Origin: an uncultured Acetobacteraceae bacterium
GTDB lineage: Bacteria; Pseudomonadota; Alphaproteobacteria; Acetobacterales; Acetobacteraceae
Reading direction: 5' to 3'
Assembly: GCA_937930165.1 (NCBI GenBank)
Contig: CALGVL010000218.1
Location: forward strand, 1 to 20,280
DNA: 20,280 bases
The notes beneath the pieces were generated by a model. It worked only from the letters and a program-made list of their open reading frames with translations. It ran no database searches and was not told where the DNA came from. How positions within the stretch are numbered: position 1 is the stretch's first letter; each line of letters starts with the position of its first letter. Of the stretch, positions 1 through 7,230 are shown in pieces. Both the position numbers and the translations under genes were made by a program.

Positions 1-1
1 C

Positions 2-664
2 CTGCGCGCGGTGAAGAACCGCTTCGGCGCCACCGACGAGATCGGCGTCTTCGAGATGACCGAGCGCGGGCTGGTGGAGGTGCCGAACCCCTCCGCCCTG
101 TTCCTGGCGGAGCGGCGCGGCAATGTCTCCGGCTCGGCGGTCTTCGCCGGCCTCGAGGGTACGCGGCCGGTGCTGGTGGAGGTGCAGGCCCTGCTCGCCC
201 CTTCCGCCGGAGGGGCGCCACGCCGCTCCGTGGTGGGCTGGGATTCGCAGCGGCTGTCCATGCTGCTGGCGGTGCTGGAGGCCCGCTGTGGCCTCTCCCT
301 CGGCGCCAATGACGTCTACCTGAACATCGCCGGGGGGTTGCGCATCGCGGAGCCGGCGGCGGATCTGGCCGTCGCCGCGGCTTTGGTGTCCGCCGCCACC
401 GACCGGCCGACCGATGCGCAAACCGTCTATTTCGGTGAGGTCGGCCTGTCCGGCGAGATCCGCCAGGTGGCCCAGGCCGAGGCACGGCTACGGGAGGCGC
501 AGAAGCTCGGCTTCGCCGCCGCCGTCCTGCCGAGGCGGATCGCCCGGGGCGGCCGCGCCCCGGTGGCGCTGGAGGGGCTGAAACCGATCGAGATCGGCCA
601 CCTCGCCGACCTGGTCGCGCCCTTCGCGGAGCGGACGGTGAAGAAGCGCGCGGCTGCCGAATAG
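2..664 (+). CDS. radA: DNA repair protein RadA, C-terminal part (truncated by window edge)
   Basis: The reading frame is already open at the first bases and begins just before the KNRFG motif (fragment residues about 5-9), the signature that follows the RecA-like ATPase core of RadA/Sms. The zinc finger and Walker motifs lie outside the window. What remains is the rest of the RecA-like core and the C-terminal Lon-protease-like domain, which in RadA is a structural DNA-binding domain and not a protease. The segments DVYLNIAGGLRI and YFGEVGLSGEIRQV are characteristic of it. RadA is a hexameric helicase that promotes branch migration in recombinational repair. The tail is basic and Ala-rich and stops at 664. 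cvpA follows closely, and radA-cvpA-purF is a gene order I know from alphaproteobacteria. The identity is secure; only the N-terminus is missing. Confidence 0.95.
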   Translation: MRAVKNRFGATDEIGVFEMTERGLVEVPNPSALFLAERRGNVSGSAVFAGLEGTRPVLVEVQALLAPSAGGAPRRSVVGWDSQRLSMLLAVLEARCGLSLGANDVYLNIAGGLRIAEPAADLAVAAALVSAATDRPTDAQTVYFGEVGLSGEIRQVAQAEARLREAQKLGFAAAVLPRRIARGGRAPVALEGLKPIEIGHLADLVAPFAERTVKKRAAAE

Positions 665-727
665 GGGGCGGTGTTCCCGTTCGCGCCAGGTGACACCCCC
701 GTGCCCCGCCGCTATACCGCCGCCGCG

Positions 728-1288
728 ATGACTTGGGTTGACGGCGTGGTCCTGGCGGTGCTCGCCGTCTCGGCGGTGGTCGCCTTCCTTCGGGGCTTGG
801 TGCAGGAGGTGTTGGGAATCGGGGCCTGGATCGGCGCCGTGTTTCTGGCGCTTGCCCTGCAACCCTCGCTCTCCCCCCTGCTGCTGGACAAGGTGGAGGC
901 GCCCTGGGTGGCCGATGTCCTGGTGGTCGCCGGCGTCTTCGTCCTGGTGCTGATCATCCTGAAGGTCATCATCAACGCCATCGCCCGCCGGGTGCAGGAT
1001 TCGGTCCTGGGCAGCACCGATCGCGCGCTGGGCCTGGTTTTCGGCCTGGCGCGGGGTGCGTTCCTGGTCGTCCTTGCCTATATCCTCGGCGGCATGCTCC
1101 TTCCCGCCGCCGAGAAGTGGCCGGGCGCGGTCCGCGATGCGCGGTCGCTGCCCCTGGTCATTGAGGGGGCCAATTGGCTCGTTGACCAATTGCCCCCGGA
1201 CTACCGGCCCCGGGTGGCGGTGCCCCCGGCCTATCCCGAGCCGACCCAGGAAGATCTCATGCGCCCCCCGGCCCGCAACCGGACGTGA
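728..1288 (+). CDS. cvpA: CvpA family inner-membrane protein
   Basis: A 186-residue hydrophobic protein with about four predicted membrane segments (roughly residues 5-25, 28-47, 62-83 and 100-122). The CvpA pattern is visible: an N-terminal MTWVDGVVLAVLAVSA helix, then FLRGLVQEVLGIGAWIGAV, and a later RALGLVFGLARGAFLVV segment. CvpA is linked to colicin V production, envelope homeostasis and bile or deoxycholate resistance in enterobacteria; its molecular role is not settled. The ATG at 728 fits the usual family N-terminus. In-frame GTGs at 671 and 701 would add 19 or 10 residues unlike the family. The soluble Pro-rich tail (from about residue 150) is lineage-specific. The stop codon lies 7 bases before purF, so the two are almost certainly co-transcribed, as in E. 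coli. Confidence 0.92.
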   Translation: MTWVDGVVLAVLAVSAVVAFLRGLVQEVLGIGAWIGAVFLALALQPSLSPLLLDKVEAPWVADVLVVAGVFVLVLIILKVIINAIARRVQDSVLGSTDRALGLVFGLARGAFLVVLAYILGGMLLPAAEKWPGAVRDARSLPLVIEGANWLVDQLPPDYRPRVAVPPAYPEPTQEDLMRPPARNRT

Positions 1289-1295
1289 GGACCTA

Positions 1296-2777
1296 ATGCC
1301 CGACCTGTCCACCCGTCCCTGGTCCGCCGAGGACGACAAGTTCCACGAGGAATGCGGCGTCTTCGGCGTCTGGAACGCCAATGACGCCGCCGCCCTGACC
1401 GCGCTCGGTCTGCACGCCCTGCAGCACCGGGGGCAGGAGGCCGCCGGCATCGTCAGCCTGGACGAGAGCGGCATCTTCCACGCCCACAAGGCTCAGGGCC
1501 TCGTGGGCGATAATTTTTCCGATCCCAAGATCATGGGCGCGCTGCACGGCCGCGCCGCGATCGGCCATAACCGCTATGCCACCACCGGCGAGACGGCGCT
1601 GCGCAACGTGCAGCCGCTCTATGCCGATTTCGCCTTCGGCGGCCTTGCGGTGGCGCATAACGGCAATCTCACCAATGCGCATGCGCTGCGCCGCAACCTG
1701 GTGAATCGCGGCTGCCTGTTCCAGAGCACCACCGATTCGGAAGTCTTCATCCACCTCATCGCCATCAGCCTCTATTCCACCGTGGTGGACAGGCTGATCG
1801 ACGCGCTGCGTCAGGTGCAGGGCGCCTACAGCCTCGTCGCGCTCTACAACGGAGCGCTGATCGGGGCGCGGGACCCTCTCGGCGTGCGGCCACTGGTGCT
1901 GGGGCGCCTGGGCAGCGGTGAGGGCGGGCCGGGCTGGGTGCTCTCCAGCGAGACCTGCGCCCTCGACATCGTCGGCGCCGAATTCGTGCGGGACATCGAC
2001 CCCGGCGAGATCATCGTCATCGACGACCAGGGCGTGCACAGCATCAAGCCTTTCGGCCGGCAGCAGCACCGCTTCTGCATCTTCGAATACATCTACTTTG
2101 CCCGTCCCGACAGCGTGGTGGAGGGCACCCCGGTCTACGAGACCCGCAAGCGCATCGGCGCCGAATTGGCGCGGGAGAGCGGCGTGCCGGCTGATGTGGT
2201 GGTGCCGGTGCCGGATTCCGGCGTGCCCGCCGCCATGGGCTATGCCGCCGAGAGCGGCATCCCCTTCGAGCTCGGCATCATCCGCAACCACTATGTCGGC
2301 CGCACCTTCATCGAGCCGACGGACCAGATCCGGCATCTCGGCGTGAAGCTGAAGCACAGCGCCAACCGGCCGATGCTGGAAGGCAAGCGGGTGATCCTGG
2401 TGGACGATTCCATCGTGCGGGGCACCACCAGCCGCAAGATCGTGGAGATGGTCCGCGCCGCCGGGGCGAAGGAGGTGCATATGCGCATCTCCTCCCCGCC
2501 CACCACCCATTCCTGCTATTACGGCATCGACACGCCGGAGCGCGCCAAGCTGATGGCGGCGCAGCACGACCTGCAGGAGATGGCGAACATCATCGGCGTG
2601 GACAGCCTGGCCTTCATCTCGCTGGACGGGCTGTATCGCGCGCTCGGCAAACCGGGCCGCGACCCGGCGAAGCCCGTCTATTGTGATGCCTGCTTCACCG
2701 GCGACTACGCCATCCCGCTGACCGACCAGCAGGACAATTCGGAGCGGCAGCTTTCCCTCCTGCAGGCATCTCAATGA
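1296..2777 (+). CDS. purF: Amidophosphoribosyltransferase (4Fe-4S type)
   Basis: A 493-residue enzyme for the first committed step of de novo purine synthesis: PRPP + glutamine to 5-phosphoribosylamine. The N-terminal Ntn-type glutaminase has its nucleophile at Cys20 (EECGVFGVW), so 19 residues should be removed as a propeptide. The C-terminal phosphoribosyltransferase carries the PRPP loop VILVDDSIVRGTTS at residues 366-379. Four cysteines match the cluster ligands of the Bacillus enzyme: Cys261 (RFCIFEYIYFARPDS), Cys407 (THSCYYGID), and Cys463 and Cys466 (YCDACFTGDY). This places it in the oxygen-sensitive, iron-sulfur PurF class, unlike E. coli PurF. The start is set by ATG 1296 with TGAGGA at 1286-1291, overlapping the cvpA stop. 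Its own stop overlaps the next start by four bases. Confidence 0.98.
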   Translation: MPDLSTRPWSAEDDKFHEECGVFGVWNANDAAALTALGLHALQHRGQEAAGIVSLDESGIFHAHKAQGLVGDNFSDPKIMGALHGRAAIGHNRYATTGETALRNVQPLYADFAFGGLAVAHNGNLTNAHALRRNLVNRGCLFQSTTDSEVFIHLIAISLYSTVVDRLIDALRQVQGAYSLVALYNGALIGARDPLGVRPLVLGRLGSGEGGPGWVLSSETCALDIVGAEFVRDIDPGEIIVIDDQGVHSIKPFGRQQHRFCIFEYIYFARPDSVVEGTPVYETRKRIGAELARESGVPADVVVPVPDSGVPAAMGYAAESGIPFELGIIRNHYVGRTFIEPTDQIRHLGVKLKHSANRPMLEGKRVILVDDSIVRGTTSRKIVEMVRAAGAKEVHMRISSPPTTHSCYYGIDTPERAKLMAAQHDLQEMANIIGVDSLAFISLDGLYRALGKPGRDPAKPVYCDACFTGDYAIPLTDQQDNSERQLSLLQASQ

Positions 2778-3523
2778 GCGTACCTTCGCACGACCCGATG
2801 AAACCCCTGGAAGGATCGGTCGCGCTGGTCACTGGCGCCTCTCGCGGCGTCGGCGCCGCGGTGGCGGTGGAGCTGGCGCGGCTCGGCGCGCATTGCGTAC
2901 TGACCGCGCGCACCCAGGGAGGGCTGGAGGAGACGGACGACGCGATCCGCGCCCTCGGCGGCCAGGCGACGCTGTTGCCGCTCGACCTGATGCGGGATGC
3001 GGAGAAGGTCGACATGCTCGGCCCTTCCATCGTTCAGCGCTTCGGGCGACTGGACATCCTGGTGCATGCGGCCGGCGTGCTGGCGAAGTTGACCCCCACC
3101 GCGCACATCATGCCGCGCGACTGGGAGGAGGCGCTGGCGGTGAACCTTTCCGCCTGCTGGCGGCTGATCCGCACCTGTGACCCGCCGTTGCGGGTCGCGC
3201 CGGCCGGGCGTGCCGTGGTGCTGACGGATGACGTGGTGGCCCGGCCGCGGGCCTATTGGGGCCTCTATGGCGCCGGCAAGGCGGGGCAGGAGCATCTGGT
3301 GCGGAGCTGGGCCGAGGAGGTGGCGCGCAGCAACCTGCGCGTGAATCTGTTCGATCCCGGTCCGGTCGCCACGCGGCTGCGCGCCATGGCCATGCCGGGC
3401 GAGGATCCGGCGACGCTCCGCCAACCGGCGGATGTCGCGCCCGCCATTGCCGCGCTCTGCCTACCCACGGAGACACGGCATGGGGAGGTGGCGCGTCCGG
3501 TGCATCCGGGCGTCCCCGCCTGA
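2774..3523 (+). CDS. Short-chain dehydrogenase/reductase family protein with altered active site
   Basis: A 249-residue Rossmann-fold protein of the classical SDR type, coupled to purF by an ATGA overlap. Visible motifs are the cofactor loop TGASRGVG (20-27), an NAAG variant HAAG (98-101), the structural Asn124 (AVNLSA) and the catalytic pair Tyr165/Lys169 (YGAGK). The serine normally 13 residues before the tyrosine is Asp152, within LTDDVVARPRAYWGLY. This removes the usual third catalytic residue and may weaken or alter oxidoreductase activity. Close relatives would be the YciK-like SDRs that sit after purF in many alphaproteobacteria; their substrate is unknown to me. The PG motif (DPGPVAT, 194-200) is intact. 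It could be a genuine reductase with changed chemistry or a cofactor-binding protein. The fold is certain and the function open. Confidence 0.88.
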   Translation: MSVPSHDPMKPLEGSVALVTGASRGVGAAVAVELARLGAHCVLTARTQGGLEETDDAIRALGGQATLLPLDLMRDAEKVDMLGPSIVQRFGRLDILVHAAGVLAKLTPTAHIMPRDWEEALAVNLSACWRLIRTCDPPLRVAPAGRAVVLTDDVVARPRAYWGLYGAGKAGQEHLVRSWAEEVARSNLRVNLFDPGPVATRLRAMAMPGEDPATLRQPADVAPAIAALCLPTETRHGEVARPVHPGVPA

Positions 3524-3549
3524 CGCGCTGACGCGCCGGAGCGCGCGCG

Positions 3550-4377
3550 ATGAACTACCGCCACGCCTTCCATGCCGGCAATTTCGCCGATTGCGTAAAG
3601 CACGCGCTGCTGGTCTGGCTGCTGCGGGCGCTTTCCCGCAAGCCGACCGCCTTTCGCGTGCTGGACACGCATGCAGGCATCGGCGCCTATGACCTCTCGG
3701 CACCGGAGGCGGAGCGGACCGGCGAATGGCGAGGCGGCATCGGCCGCCTGCTGGACATCACCGAGGGGCCGCTGGCGGACTATGTCTCCCTGATCCGCGC
3801 CGCCGGGGCGCCGACGCGCTATCCCGGCTCCCCCGCCCTGGTGCGCGCCCTGCTGCGGCCGCAGGACCGCCTGGTCTGCGTGGAACTGCATCCGGAGGAT
3901 CACGCCACCCTCCGCGCCCGCTTCCGTACCGACCCGCAGGTTTCCGTCCACCACCGCGACGCCTGGGAGGCGCTGCGCGCCCTCACCCCTTTTCCGGAGA
4001 AGCGCGGCCTGATCCTGCTGGACCCGCCCTTCGAGCAGGAGGGCGAGTTCGAGCGCCTCGCTGCCGGCATCGCCCTGGTCGCGCAACGATTCCGGGCGGC
4101 GGTGCAGGCCGCCTGGTATCCCATCAAGCACCGCGCCCCGGTGCGCAGCTTCCATGCCGCGCTGCGGGAGAGCGGCGTGCGCGACCTGGTGGCGGCCGAA
4201 CTTTGGCTGCGGGAACCGACGGACCCGCGGCGCCTGAATGGCTGCGGCCTGCTGCTCGCCAATCCTCCCTATCGTTTCGAGGAGGAAGGCGGCACCATCC
4301 TTGCCGCGCTGCTGGCCCGGCTGGCCGAGGGCGAGCCGGGCCAGGGCTGGGCCATGACCCGCATCGCGGAGGAATAG
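3550..4377 (+). CDS. rlmJ: 23S rRNA (adenine(2030)-N6)-methyltransferase RlmJ
   Basis: A 275-residue protein, close to the roughly 280 residues of E. coli RlmJ (YhiR). The N-terminus MNYRHAFHAGNFADCVKHALL is diagnostic for this family. The SAM-binding region begins at FRVLDTHAGIGAYDL, and the N6-adenine methyltransferase catalytic motif is DPPFE starting at Asp158 (LILLDPPFEQ). RlmJ methylates A2030 in 23S rRNA during ribosome assembly, using S-adenosylmethionine. The start ATG is preceded by GGAG about 8 bases upstream. It follows the SDR after a 26-base gap and is separated from gpsA by one base, so it belongs to the same transcription unit. I see nothing abnormal in length or motifs. Confidence 0.96.
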   Translation: MNYRHAFHAGNFADCVKHALLVWLLRALSRKPTAFRVLDTHAGIGAYDLSAPEAERTGEWRGGIGRLLDITEGPLADYVSLIRAAGAPTRYPGSPALVRALLRPQDRLVCVELHPEDHATLRARFRTDPQVSVHHRDAWEALRALTPFPEKRGLILLDPPFEQEGEFERLAAGIALVAQRFRAAVQAAWYPIKHRAPVRSFHAALRESGVRDLVAAELWLREPTDPRRLNGCGLLLANPPYRFEEEGGTILAALLARLAEGEPGQGWAMTRIAEE

Positions 4378-4378
4378 G

Positions 4379-5368
4379 ATGCCCACCCGCCCGAAGATCT
4401 GCGTGCTCGGTGCCGGCGCCTGGGGCACGGCGCTCGCCATCCAGGCGGCGCGGGCTGGCATGGCCGTCTCCCTGTGGGCCCGCGACCCCGCGCGTGCGGC
4501 AGCGATGCAGAAGACGCGGGAGAATGCGCGGCACCTGCCGGGGGCGCGGCTCTCGCCCGCCATCAGCGTGACCGGCGATGCCGCGGCGGCGATGCATGGG
4601 GCGCTGCTGGCCATCGTCGCCGTGCCGGCGCAGCATATGCGCGCGGTGCTGGAGAGGCTGCCGGAACCCGCGCTGCCCCTGGTGATCGGCGCCAAGGGGG
4701 TGGAGCAGGGCACGCTGAAGCTGCCGCTGGAGGTGGTCGCCGAGGTCCGCCCGCAGGCTCCGGCCGCCGTGCTCTCCGGGCCGAATTTCGCGGGTGAGGT
4801 CGCCGCCGGCCTGCCCGCCGCGACGGTCATCGCCAGCCACGATGCGGATCTGCGGAACCGGGCGGGGGACCTGCTCGCCTCGCCGGGCTTCCGCATCTAT
4901 GGCGGCGACGACCCGGTGGGCGTGCAGGTGGGCGGCGCGGCGAAGAATGTCATCGCCATCGCCGCCGGTGCCGTGATCGGGGCGGGGCTCGGCGAGAATG
5001 CCCGCGCGGCGCTGGTCACGCGCGGTCTGGCGGAATTGTCGCGCCTGACCGTGGCGCTGGGCGGCAAGGCGGAGACGGCCGCGGGCCTCTCCGGCCTGGG
5101 CGACCTGCTGCTGACCACGACCGGGCCTGGCAGCCGCAACACCTCCCTTGGCACCGAACTCGGCCGCGGCCGCAGCCTGGAGGAAGCCTTGGCTGGCCGC
5201 GTCAGCGTGGCGGAAGGCGTGGCGACCGCCCCCGCCATCGTCGCCCGCGCCGCGCAGGTGGGGGTGGAATTGCCGATCTGCGCCGCGGTGGCGGACCTGT
5301 TGGCCGGGGAACTGACGGTGGGCGATGCCATGGGCCGGCTGCTGGCCCGGCCGAGACGGGACGAGTAG
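4379..5368 (+). CDS. gpsA: Glycerol-3-phosphate dehydrogenase [NAD(P)+]
   Basis: A 329-residue cytosolic enzyme that reduces dihydroxyacetone phosphate to sn-glycerol-3-phosphate, the backbone for phospholipid synthesis. The NAD(P)-binding Rossmann loop is GAGAWG (11-16). Family motifs follow in order: GAKGVE with Lys106, SGPNFAGE (133-140), the catalytic lysine region GGAAKNVIAIAAG with Lys189, AGLSGLGDLLLT (235-246) and the substrate-phosphate region SRN (252-254). The length is normal. The start lies one base after the rlmJ stop, implying translational coupling. It is the last gene of the plus-strand run. A short inverted repeat lies directly after it, before the convergent nth gene. Confidence 0.97.
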   Translation: MPTRPKICVLGAGAWGTALAIQAARAGMAVSLWARDPARAAAMQKTRENARHLPGARLSPAISVTGDAAAAMHGALLAIVAVPAQHMRAVLERLPEPALPLVIGAKGVEQGTLKLPLEVVAEVRPQAPAAVLSGPNFAGEVAAGLPAATVIASHDADLRNRAGDLLASPGFRIYGGDDPVGVQVGGAAKNVIAIAAGAVIGAGLGENARAALVTRGLAELSRLTVALGGKAETAAGLSGLGDLLLTTTGPGSRNTSLGTELGRGRSLEEALAGRVSVAEGVATAPAIVARAAQVGVELPICAAVADLLAGELTVGDAMGRLLARPRRDE

Positions 5369-5370
5369 CG

Positions 5371-5385
5371 CCGGTGCCTCACCGG
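5371..5385. terminator. Short inverted repeat between convergent gpsA and nth
   Basis: CCGGTG, a three-base loop CCT, then CACCGG form a perfect 6-bp stem in the 10-base gap between the two stop codons, overlapping the nth stop. Being symmetrical, it could act for both convergent transcripts. No run of T follows on either strand, so intrinsic termination is only a possibility. Confidence 0.35.
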
Positions 5386-6089
5386 TGTGATGTCACCCCC
5401 ACCTGCCGGCATTGTCGCAGCAGAAGGCAGGTGGAGCATTTCGGCCGCTCGCCGGTGCAAATGAACTTCCCGAAGGGCACCAGGCGCTCGTTGATCTCGA
5501 TCCAGTAGCGCTGCGGCAGGATCTTCTGCAGCGCCTGCATGGTCCGCTCCGGCGTGCTCGTGGCGACATAGCCCCAGCGGTTGACGATGCGATGGACATG
5601 GATGTCCACCGAGATCGCCGGCTTGCCGAACCCCACCCCGAGGGTCAGCGCCGCGATCTTCGGCCCGACGCCATGCAGCGCCGTCAGCCCCTCCATGCTG
5701 TCCGGCACCGCGCCCGCCTCGGCGATCCGGGCGGAAAGGGCGCGGATGTCGCGCGCCTTGGGTTCGGGGAAGGTGGCGCCGTGCAGCGCCTCCGCGATCC
5801 TTTCCTCCGGCAGCGCCGCCATGGCCTGCGGCGTCCGGGCCAGGGCGAAGAGGCGGAGGCAGACCGGGATGGTCGTCTCGTCCCGCGTGCGGGCGGAGAC
5901 GAGGGCTGCCACCAATTGCTCAAAGGGCGAGCCGTAGCCGCGGTCCCGCAATTCGAACATCGCCGCCCTGGGCAGATCCGCCGTGGCCTCGCGCAGCAGG
6001 CGGAAGACCAGGTCGATGTCGAAGGGATCCTTCCCGGGCGCCGGGGCGGCGGCGGGCAGAGGAGAGGAGAGGGAAGGGGAGGCGGCCAT
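5379..6089 (-). CDS. nth: Endonuclease III (DNA glycosylase/AP lyase)
   Basis: A 236-residue base-excision-repair enzyme that removes oxidised pyrimidines and cleaves at the abasic site. The helix-hairpin-helix region is LTALHGVGPKIAALTL with the Schiff-base lysine at Lys144. The catalytic aspartate is Asp162 in ISVDIHVHRIVNRW. The C-terminal 4Fe-4S cluster motif is complete: Cys211, Cys218, Cys221 and Cys227 (C-x6-C-x2-C-x5-C). The start ATG at 6089 is a best guess. A purine-rich GGGAGG sits almost against it, and the first 20 residues are Ala/Pro/Ser-rich and not part of the fold; the frame stays open upstream into the neighbouring gene. It lies 41 bases after the DUF2165 gene on the same strand and may share its transcript. 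Confidence 0.94.
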   Translation of the reverse strand: MAASPSLSSPLPAAAPAPGKDPFDIDLVFRLLREATADLPRAAMFELRDRGYGSPFEQLVAALVSARTRDETTIPVCLRLFALARTPQAMAALPEERIAEALHGATFPEPKARDIRALSARIAEAGAVPDSMEGLTALHGVGPKIAALTLGVGFGKPAISVDIHVHRIVNRWGYVATSTPERTMQALQKILPQRYWIEINERLVPFGKFICTGERPKCSTCLLLRQCRQVGVTSHR

Positions 6090-6130
6090 GCCTCCCGAAC
6101 GCGCTGGCGGGGCGGGCGGTGCCCGCGGCG

Positions 6131-6622
6131 CTACCGCTCCTCCGGCAGGGCGACCACCAGAAGGACCAGCATGGCCGTGACATAGAAGCGGAAGGCCGCC
6201 TGCTGCCCGTTCCAGTCCTTCGACTGCCACATGGCGAACCATTCGCCGCCCACCACCATGAAGCCGATGAACCAGAGCAGGAAGGCGAGGCTGGCCCCGG
6301 CCCAGACGAAGCGCAGCGCCCGGCGGAATTCGCCTGTGCGGTCGCGCAGGTGCCGGGCCATGGCGAAGGCGCCGCAGGCGAAGGCAAGGCAGGTCAGCGC
6401 CTCCAGCGCGATGATAAGGAGATAGGCGGCATGCCACAGCGCCGGCGTGGTGATCGCCCGACCGGTCAGCGCATTGCCCGGGAAAGTCGTGTCCATGCTG
6501 AGGACATGCCGGACGAAGGCGTAGTTGGATCCGTAATCCACCAGGTTGTTCAGCGTGACCAGCCCGGCGAAGCCCGCCAGCCCCGCCACCATGACGAGCT
6601 TTCCGATCCGCGCCTCGATCAT
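6131..6622 (-). CDS. DUF2165 family small integral membrane protein
   Basis: A 163-residue protein with about four membrane helices (roughly residues 8-26, 62-84, 104-122 and 141-158). The conserved DUF2165 features are LVTLNNLVDYGSNYAFVRHV, LSMDTTFPGNAL and the WQSKDWNGQQAAFRFY stretch just before the last helix. I know of no established function for this family. The ATG at 6622 (MIEARIGKL) is preferred over a longer form starting at 6652, because AAGGGG lies at a suitable distance upstream on the minus strand. It lies between a small hypothetical gene and nth in the same orientation, which gives little functional clue. Family assignment is from recognised sequence and is fairly sure. Confidence 0.85.
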   Translation of the reverse strand: MIEARIGKLVMVAGLAGFAGLVTLNNLVDYGSNYAFVRHVLSMDTTFPGNALTGRAITTPALWHAAYLLIIALEALTCLAFACGAFAMARHLRDRTGEFRRALRFVWAGASLAFLLWFIGFMVVGGEWFAMWQSKDWNGQQAAFRFYVTAMLVLLVVALPEER

Positions 6623-6700
6623 GCCATCCCCCCCTTGTGTCGCGGGCGGCATGAAGACGCTGCGGCGCGGCGCTGTCCAGCCTCCGCCGGCCGGGCCGCC

Positions 6701-7138
6701 TCAGGCTTCCGGCAGCAGGCCCGGCAGCCAGTTCTCGGGTCGGGGCGCGGCCCGGCGCGGGGCGGGAGCGGTGCGCGAGCGCTCCTCCGCCTCCGCCCGC
6801 AGCCGGATGAGTTCATCCACCAGCCGGTCCATGGTTTGCCAGATGGGCTCGCTGCCCCGGCGCTCCCCCATGACGAAGCGATGGGCGGCCAGGGTGACGT
6901 TCAGCGTGCCGCGCGTCGTCTCCGGCCGCGGGCTGCGCATCTGCACCAGGGCCTTCTCCACTTCCTCCAGCGGCACGCCGAAGCGGGCGGCGATCATCTC
7001 CGGCGCCTCGCCCCGGCGGCGAAGCGCGCGGGCCTTCGCCGCCTCCTGCGGGGTCAGCGCGATGGCCGGACGCAACGCCTGCGTCCGGCGGGACATCTCG
7101 CCCGATCCGCTGCCCGGTGGCCTGCCCTTGAAAGCCAT
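6701..7138 (-). CDS. Hypothetical protein with a helix-turn-helix-like segment
   Basis: A 145-residue basic protein I do not recognise. Residues about 29-65 (LTPQEAAKARALRRRGEAPEMIAARFGVPLEEVEKAL) resemble a helix-turn-helix like those in resolvases or sigma region 4: an RxLRRxG helix, then AARFGVPLEEVEKAL as a candidate recognition helix. A middle segment (TLNVTLAAHRFVMGERRGSEPIWQTMDRLVDELIRLRAEAEE) looks alpha-helical with a possible short coiled coil. The tail is Pro/Arg/Ala-rich. It has no signal peptide or membrane segment. Codon usage resembles its neighbours, so it is probably a true gene. It is separated from corC by a 91-base gap holding two hairpins, so it is likely transcribed separately. 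A DNA-binding role is inference only. Confidence 0.7.
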   Translation of the reverse strand: MAFKGRPPGSGSGEMSRRTQALRPAIALTPQEAAKARALRRRGEAPEMIAARFGVPLEEVEKALVQMRSPRPETTRGTLNVTLAAHRFVMGERRGSEPIWQTMDRLVDELIRLRAEAEERSRTAPAPRRAAPRPENWLPGLLPEA

Positions 7139-7158
7139 GCGGCACCCCCCGTGTCCTC

Positions 7159-7184
7159 GCCGGCCGGCCCGGTCAGCGGCCGGC
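7159..7184. repeat. 8-bp inverted repeat upstream of the hypothetical gene at 6701-7138
   Basis: GCCGGCCG and CGGCCGGC form an 8-bp stem with a 10-base loop (7167-7176). It lies between the corC terminator candidate and the start of the small hypothetical gene. It could be a second termination hairpin, a 5' leader structure or an operator. Nothing else in the sequence decides between these. Confidence 0.4.
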
Positions 7185-7210
7185 CTCTCGCCTGCTTGAC
7201 GGCAAGCGCG

Positions 7211-7230
7211 GGGAACCGATGCGGGTTCCC
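7211..7230 (-). terminator. Hairpin directly after corC
   Basis: Read on the plus strand, GGGAACC, a six-base loop GATGCG and GGTTCCC form a perfect 7-bp stem beginning at the corC stop codon. Its position at the end of the miaB-phoH-ybeY-corC run fits a transcription terminator. There is no clear U-tract on the minus-strand transcript, so efficiency is uncertain. Confidence 0.5.

Noticed and set aside
1293..2774. A 493-codon open frame on the minus strand opposite purF
   Set aside because: It mirrors purF codon for codon, is His/Asp/Ala-rich with no domain, and is explained by the high GC third positions of purF. No ribosome binding site was seen.
3521..3536. Tandem TGACGCGC-TGACGCGC between the SDR gene and rlmJ
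   Set aside because: It is only two 8-base copies, the first overlapping the stop codon. This is too short to call a functional repeat in such GC-rich DNA.
3265..4896. A 543-codon minus-strand frame opposite the SDR, rlmJ and gpsA genes
   Set aside because: It spans three well-identified genes on the other strand and has low-complexity Arg/Ala/Gly-rich sequence with no recognisable motif.
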